From contig CAJKOS010000009.1 of NCBI GenBank assembly GCA_905201565.1, forward strand, positions 1 through 27,807: a stretch of DNA of 27,807 nucleotides. The letters run 5' to 3'. Numbering within the stretch: position 1 is the stretch's first letter; the number at the start of each line of letters is the position of its first letter. A program made the translations under genes and the position numbers. The notes under the pieces are model-generated. The model ran no database searches and was not told where the DNA came from. It saw nothing but the letters and a program-made list of their open reading frames with translations. Source of the stretch: an uncultured Erysipelotrichaceae bacterium. Lineage in GTDB: Bacteria > Bacillota_I > Bacilli_A > Erysipelotrichales > Erysipelotrichaceae. Positions 25,102 through 27,807 of this stretch are shown here, piece by piece.

Positions 25102-25686
25102 ATGAACAAAATGATAGAAAAAATGATTACTCGCCATGCTATTCGCAGATTCCAGGACAAGCAAATAGAAGAAGAATGTCTTGAAGAAATTCTTCGGGCA
25201 GGTCTGTATGCACCAAGTGCCGGAAACAACCAGTATTCGCGTATTGTTGTATGTCAGGATGCCGAAATCAACGAAAAACTTGGTCGAATCAACCGGTACA
25301 TGATGTTCAAAGACAAGGCACCTGAAACCGTTGCTCACTCCATTTCCAGTGACCAGCCAAGTATTCAGGACGACTTTTCCATCATGAGCGGATACTACAA
25401 TGCCCCAACTGTTCTAACCATCTTCACAAGAGACTCCAAATATGCATATGAAGACGCCGCAATGATTGCGGAAAACATTATGCTGGCTGCTCACTTTCTA
25501 GGTATCGGCTCATGTTACATAGGAAGGACAGATGAAGTATTCGCTACGGAGTTCGGAAAGGAAACAAGAAAGAAATGGGGTGTTCCTGACGATATGAAAG
25601 CTGTATGCAATGTATTGCTAGGCTATCGTGAAGGTGAGGCACCGCATGATAAACCGAGGAAAGAAGGACGGATTATACGCTTGTAA
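25102..25686 (+). CDS. nitroreductase family protein
   Basis: The 194-residue FMN-dependent oxidoreductase has the N-terminal phosphate-binding block ITRHAIRRFQDKQIEE, then LRAGLYAPSAGNNQ and the late motif AAHFLGIGSCYIGR. These proteins use NAD(P)H to reduce nitro compounds, quinones or similar electrophiles and usually act as dimers. AGGAGG lies 9 bases before the ATG. The gene diverges from the HxlR regulator. Its last codons run into the end of an IS605-type relic; the TAA stop lies inside a stem formed by that element's RNA-like end. Confidence 0.93.
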   Translation: MNKMIEKMITRHAIRRFQDKQIEEECLEEILRAGLYAPSAGNNQYSRIVVCQDAEINEKLGRINRYMMFKDKAPETVAHSISSDQPSIQDDFSIMSGYYNAPTVLTIFTRDSKYAYEDAAMIAENIMLAAHFLGIGSCYIGRTDEVFATEFGKETRKKWGVPDDMKAVCNVLLGYREGEAPHDKPRKEGRIIRL

Positions 25687-25795
25687 CTCCCCAGTAGTAC
25701 CAACGTCTTGCGACTCCTGCCTTTCGCTTGCCTGATTTCTCAGACAGTGGGGGTTACATCGTGGGGTGGCTGACAACACCCCTTACAGCAAAGAT
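25683..25795 (-). ncRNA. omegaRNA-like structured end of an IS605/TnpB element
   Basis: Directly behind the tnpB stop, the minus strand folds well by eye. A GGGGTG/CACCCC stem lies at 25763-25782. A long-range stem pairs 25748-25757 with 25683-25693 (one bulge). Two hairpins inside it carry GNRA tetraloops: CTGA-GAAA-TCAG (25732-25743) and GTC-GCAA-GAC (25705-25714). TnpB guide RNAs (omegaRNA/reRNA) come from exactly this position, overlapping the tnpB end and the element's right end. Assignment is by position and structure only. Confidence 0.5.
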
Positions 25796-26130
25796 TTACT
25801 CCGCTGTAACTGTATCAGGTACTCTATCAACCAGATAGTTGATTCCCATACGGTCATCATTTGAAGTATAGCCGCAAGACTTGCAGCAGAAGATATGCTT
25901 TTTCTTATCACGGTTAGACTTTTCAACGTGAACACAAACAGGGCACGTCTGACTCGTATAATGAGGGTCTACGTTAATTACTTTGTCCCCATAAAGAGAT
26001 GCCTTGTACTTGAGTTTTTGTTCGATGTCATAGAACGGCCACGATACCGAAACATAGCGTTCTTTACGGCGAACCTTTTCTGTTGCAGAGCGAATCCCGG
26101 ACAGGTCTTCCAAAACAAAGAGCGTGTGAC
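25796..26130 (-). pseudogene. TnpB C-terminal fragment (RNA-guided nuclease of IS605-type elements)
   Basis: About 105 residues remain of roughly 370-400. They begin at the RuvC-II Glu region (LEDLSGIRSATEKVRRKE), followed by W-x-F-Y-D-I, YKASLYG, VDPHYTSQTCPVC and the second zinc pair CCKSCG. The RuvC-III Asp lies in SNDDRMGINYL. The RuvC-I aspartate and the whole recognition lobe are missing, so nuclease activity is lost. In the zinc motif the usual CG after the first pair is changed (CPVCVHVEKSNR). Confidence 0.85.
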
Positions 26131-26414
26131 TATCTTGCAGACAAGAGCGGGTGGAATATCATTGCTATGGAAACGGACAAAGACCATATCCACATCTTAT
26201 TAGAAGATGATACGACAGAACGTATTTTTGACATTATCAGTATTACAAAAAGACAGACGTTCCACTATCTTTGGCTGCGCATAATAATTATCTTTCAAGG
26301 CAATACTGGAAGAAACATATCTCTTGGTCAGACGGATATTTTGTCTGTAGCATTGGCGAAGTATCTTCAGCAACTATCGATAAATATATAGCTAAACAAG
26401 GCAAAAAATTTTAA
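26125..26414 (+). pseudogene. TnpA (IS200/IS605 Y1 transposase) fragment, frameshifted
   Basis: The first frame gives CDYLADKSGWNIIAMETDKDHIHILLEDD with the HUH motif (H-I-H), continuing to RQTFHYLW. After a one-base shift near 26275 the text continues as NNYLSRQYWKKHISWSDGYF and ends TIDKYIAKQGKKF, which contains the catalytic tyrosine. The N-terminal strand that pairs with the HUH strand is missing. A Y1 transposase that is both truncated and frameshifted cannot move the element. Confidence 0.85.
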
Positions 26415-26465
26415 GGACATTATCAATTTTGGTTGACATATACGTACCCGACTATCATTCATATT

Positions 26466-27356
26466 TCAAATTATGAAATCCTGAATCGTTCCAACCGGAG
26501 TTGCCATTGTTTTATCAAAAAGCACAATGTCCTTTGCTCCCGTACAAACAGTACTTTTATACTTAATTCCCACGTATCCCTTATTCAAAAAGTACATAGC
26601 CATACACTGAAAAGGTGCATACATTAAACTCTTATCATCTGCATCAGCCAATGGTGTAAAAATCTGTTCAGAGAGCAGCTTAAGATACGTATGCAACGCC
26701 CAAAAACTTATTTCTACTTTCATTTCATTAATTTCATTTTCAGTAAGAGTAACCGCTCGTCCTGCCTTCATGCTTCGCTCATAGCAACGCGAGAAATAAA
26801 CTTTTCCGCTATTTTCAAGCTGAGAATTTATATCCTCATATGTCATCTCGTCAGCCAAGGTTAAATCAATTATTTTTTTATCCTTGTTAGCCGAATTTAT
26901 TTCAAACGAACAAATCCCAAAACGATTTCCTGTTGATGCGCGACATTCTTTTATCGTACATTTATCTGCCAAATTTTTGTCATTTGACCATGCTAAATAC
27001 AGCCATTCAACGCCAACAGGACTGAATCTGTTATCTTCATTAATAAATTCTGCTTTTGGCAAGAAGCGATCATATGATACTGTCTCCAGAACCTTTAGTT
27101 TTGTGCCTCTGGCCAGATATCCATTCGTTTGAAAAGAATTCAATGAACATTCCAATTGTGCACAACAATTGGAAAACAAATCATCAAACACTTTCAAAAA
27201 TGTTGTTGTCAATGCTGAATCGACTTCATCATATTTAAATGTCTTATTCGCCAAAGCAACTCGAAATTCATTCCATGTATTTTTTATTGTAGCTTCATTT
27301 TTCTTAATATCTCCAAAATCAAATAAGGGAGCACTCATAATATTTTGATACGACAT
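26466..27356 (-). CDS. RES-domain protein (putative NAD-degrading toxin-like enzyme)
   Basis: The 296-residue protein has a helical N-terminal extension (1-80) and then RES-domain landmarks: LARGTKLKVLE, EDNRFSPVGVEWLYLAW (108-123), KCTIKECRASTGNRFGICSF (132-151, with the family Glu at 137), DLTLADEM and the closing GYVGIKYKSTVC-TGAKDIVLFD (260-281, Ser268). RES proteins such as ParT, MbcT and NatT degrade or transfer from NAD and are normally paired with Xre-type antitoxins. No Xre gene is present; a zinc-ribbon gene lies 56 bases upstream on the same strand. The ATG at 27356 has only a weak GGAAA site, as expected for a tightly expressed toxin. G+C is lower than in neighbours. Confidence 0.75.
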   Translation of the reverse strand: MSYQNIMSAPLFDFGDIKKNEATIKNTWNEFRVALANKTFKYDEVDSALTTTFLKVFDDLFSNCCAQLECSLNSFQTNGYLARGTKLKVLETVSYDRFLPKAEFINEDNRFSPVGVEWLYLAWSNDKNLADKCTIKECRASTGNRFGICSFEINSANKDKKIIDLTLADEMTYEDINSQLENSGKVYFSRCYERSMKAGRAVTLTENEINEMKVEISFWALHTYLKLLSEQIFTPLADADDKSLMYAPFQCMAMYFLNKGYVGIKYKSTVCTGAKDIVLFDKTMATPVGTIQDFII

Positions 27357-27412
27357 TTCGCAGAATTTCCAATCTTATAATTTAATGCCAGTCAATCATT
27401 CTGAAATTCGAA

Positions 27413-27595
27413 TCAGTTTTTCTCGCCTTTCTTGATAAGTCTGGCTACCGGAGTAAGGTCTGTAAATGCACTGCCGATGATATTTCCACACACAGGGCAC
27501 TCTACATCTTCATGTTCGCGGTTTCCTTCCCATATAGATTTATCATCATATTCCGAAATGGAACCACATCTATCACAAGTCACTCGATGAATCAT
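27413..27595 (-). CDS. small zinc-ribbon protein
   Basis: The 60-residue protein has two cysteine pairs, C7-x2-C10 (VTCDRCGSI) and C33-x2-C36 (VECPVCGNI), forming one zinc ribbon. A basic tail follows (ARLIKKGEKN). GGAGAT lies before the ATG at 27595. It precedes the RES gene on the same strand with a 56-base gap and is probably co-transcribed with it. I recognise no named family. A role as partner or modulator of the RES protein is inference from position. Confidence 0.75.
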   Translation of the reverse strand: MIHRVTCDRCGSISEYDDKSIWEGNREHEDVECPVCGNIIGSAFTDLTPVARLIKKGEKN

Positions 27596-27672
27596 CGTCA
27601 GATCTCCTTTACTTTTTTATCTTTCTCACATCTCAGCCGATCATCGAATTCCTGATTCTTAGATCGCTGCCT

Positions 27673-27711
27673 GCTGCTCACCACGAAGAGGTGTGTGATT
27701 ATCAGAGCAGC
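27673..27711 (-). promoter_or_regulatory. hairpin upstream of the zinc-ribbon/RES unit
   Basis: GCTGCTC (27673-27679) and GAGCAGC (27705-27711) pair, with a small inner ACC/GGT stem. A second hairpin, GGGAGC/GCTCCC, lies at 27715-27730 over the stop codon of the preceding gene. Neither is followed by a U-run, so they may be leader structures. Confidence 0.35.
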
Positions 27712-27719
27712 GTAGGGAG

Positions 27720-27806
27720 CTACCGCTCCCAGTATATCACAATTTCATCCAGTTTTACGGACGCTTTCTTGCCTTCATCACCGCACAATACATCAATCGT
27801 GTTACT
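27720..27806 (-). CDS. C-terminal end of an unidentified protein
   Basis: The last 28 codons of a minus-strand gene enter from the window edge and read SNTIDVLCGDEGKKASVKLD, then EIVIYWER before a TAG. I do not recognise the family. It lies 124 bases upstream of the zinc-ribbon gene in the same direction and could be the first gene of that unit. Confidence 0.5.
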   Translation of the reverse strand, partial: SNTIDVLCGDEGKKASVKLDEIVIYWER

Positions 27807-27807
27807 A

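Larger units (their letters stand above)
25687..26414. mobile_element. internally deleted IS605-type element
   Basis: Both outer ends appear to be kept: the 3' half of tnpB with the structured end (minus), and the 3' part of tnpA (plus). The 5' parts of both divergent genes are gone, with the junction near 26125-26140. The element inserted at the 3' end of the nitroreductase gene. Exact ends were not determined. Confidence 0.6.

Noticed and set aside
1..27807. tRNA or rRNA genes
   Set aside because: I saw no cloverleaf-like tRNA or rRNA sequence on either strand by eye.

Overview
The window reads as chromosomal DNA of a low-to-moderate GC Bacillota. Strong AGGAGG ribosome binding sites, the fmt-lepA-hemW order, two decayed Rpn/PD-(D/E)XK genes and gut-type pectin metabolism suggest an Erysipelotrichia-like anaerobe. 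That placement is inference. Almost every gene is on the minus strand.

Bases 1-5340 are housekeeping. A cut-off ABC ATPase (1-164) is followed by the minus-strand operon fmt > lepA > hemW > small membrane protein, whose genes overlap or nearly touch. rpsO follows with its own promoter. rpsT diverges from fmt on the plus strand with its own promoter and terminator.

Bases 5340-12940 begin with two decayed Rpn-type genes. A transport and regulation block follows: a heterodimeric exporter-fold ABC pair, a TetR regulator that looks leaderless and has two tandem palindromes on its promoter, a hydrolase fragment, a GNAT acetyltransferase and a ZIP metal transporter. The ABC pair, the GNAT gene, this ZIP gene and a second ZIP gene at 23704-24486 share a 16-bp operator-like palindrome (GTTAG-N6-CTAAC). 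It sits just downstream of the -10 box wherever a promoter can be seen. I read this as a metal-responsive regulon, probably of DtxR/MntR type.

Bases 12940-23700, between the two ZIP paralogues, are an accessory region. They hold a ferredoxin whose start codon reads ATA, a nuclease-domain fragment, an AlbA_2/Schlafen-type ATP-binding regulator with three ~40-bp upstream repeats, an IS66-type accessory ORF, a 1760-residue surface pectin methylesterase with long internal repeats, and an AAA/DUF4143 ATPase with a perfect inverted repeat at its promoter.

Bases 23700-27807 hold the second ZIP gene, a divergent HxlR regulator and nitroreductase pair, an internally deleted IS605-type element that still carries an omegaRNA-like structured end, and a two-gene unit of a small zinc ribbon plus a RES-domain protein. 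The RES unit has no visible Xre antitoxin and is the best candidate for an undescribed system. The C-terminal end of an unidentified protein closes the window.
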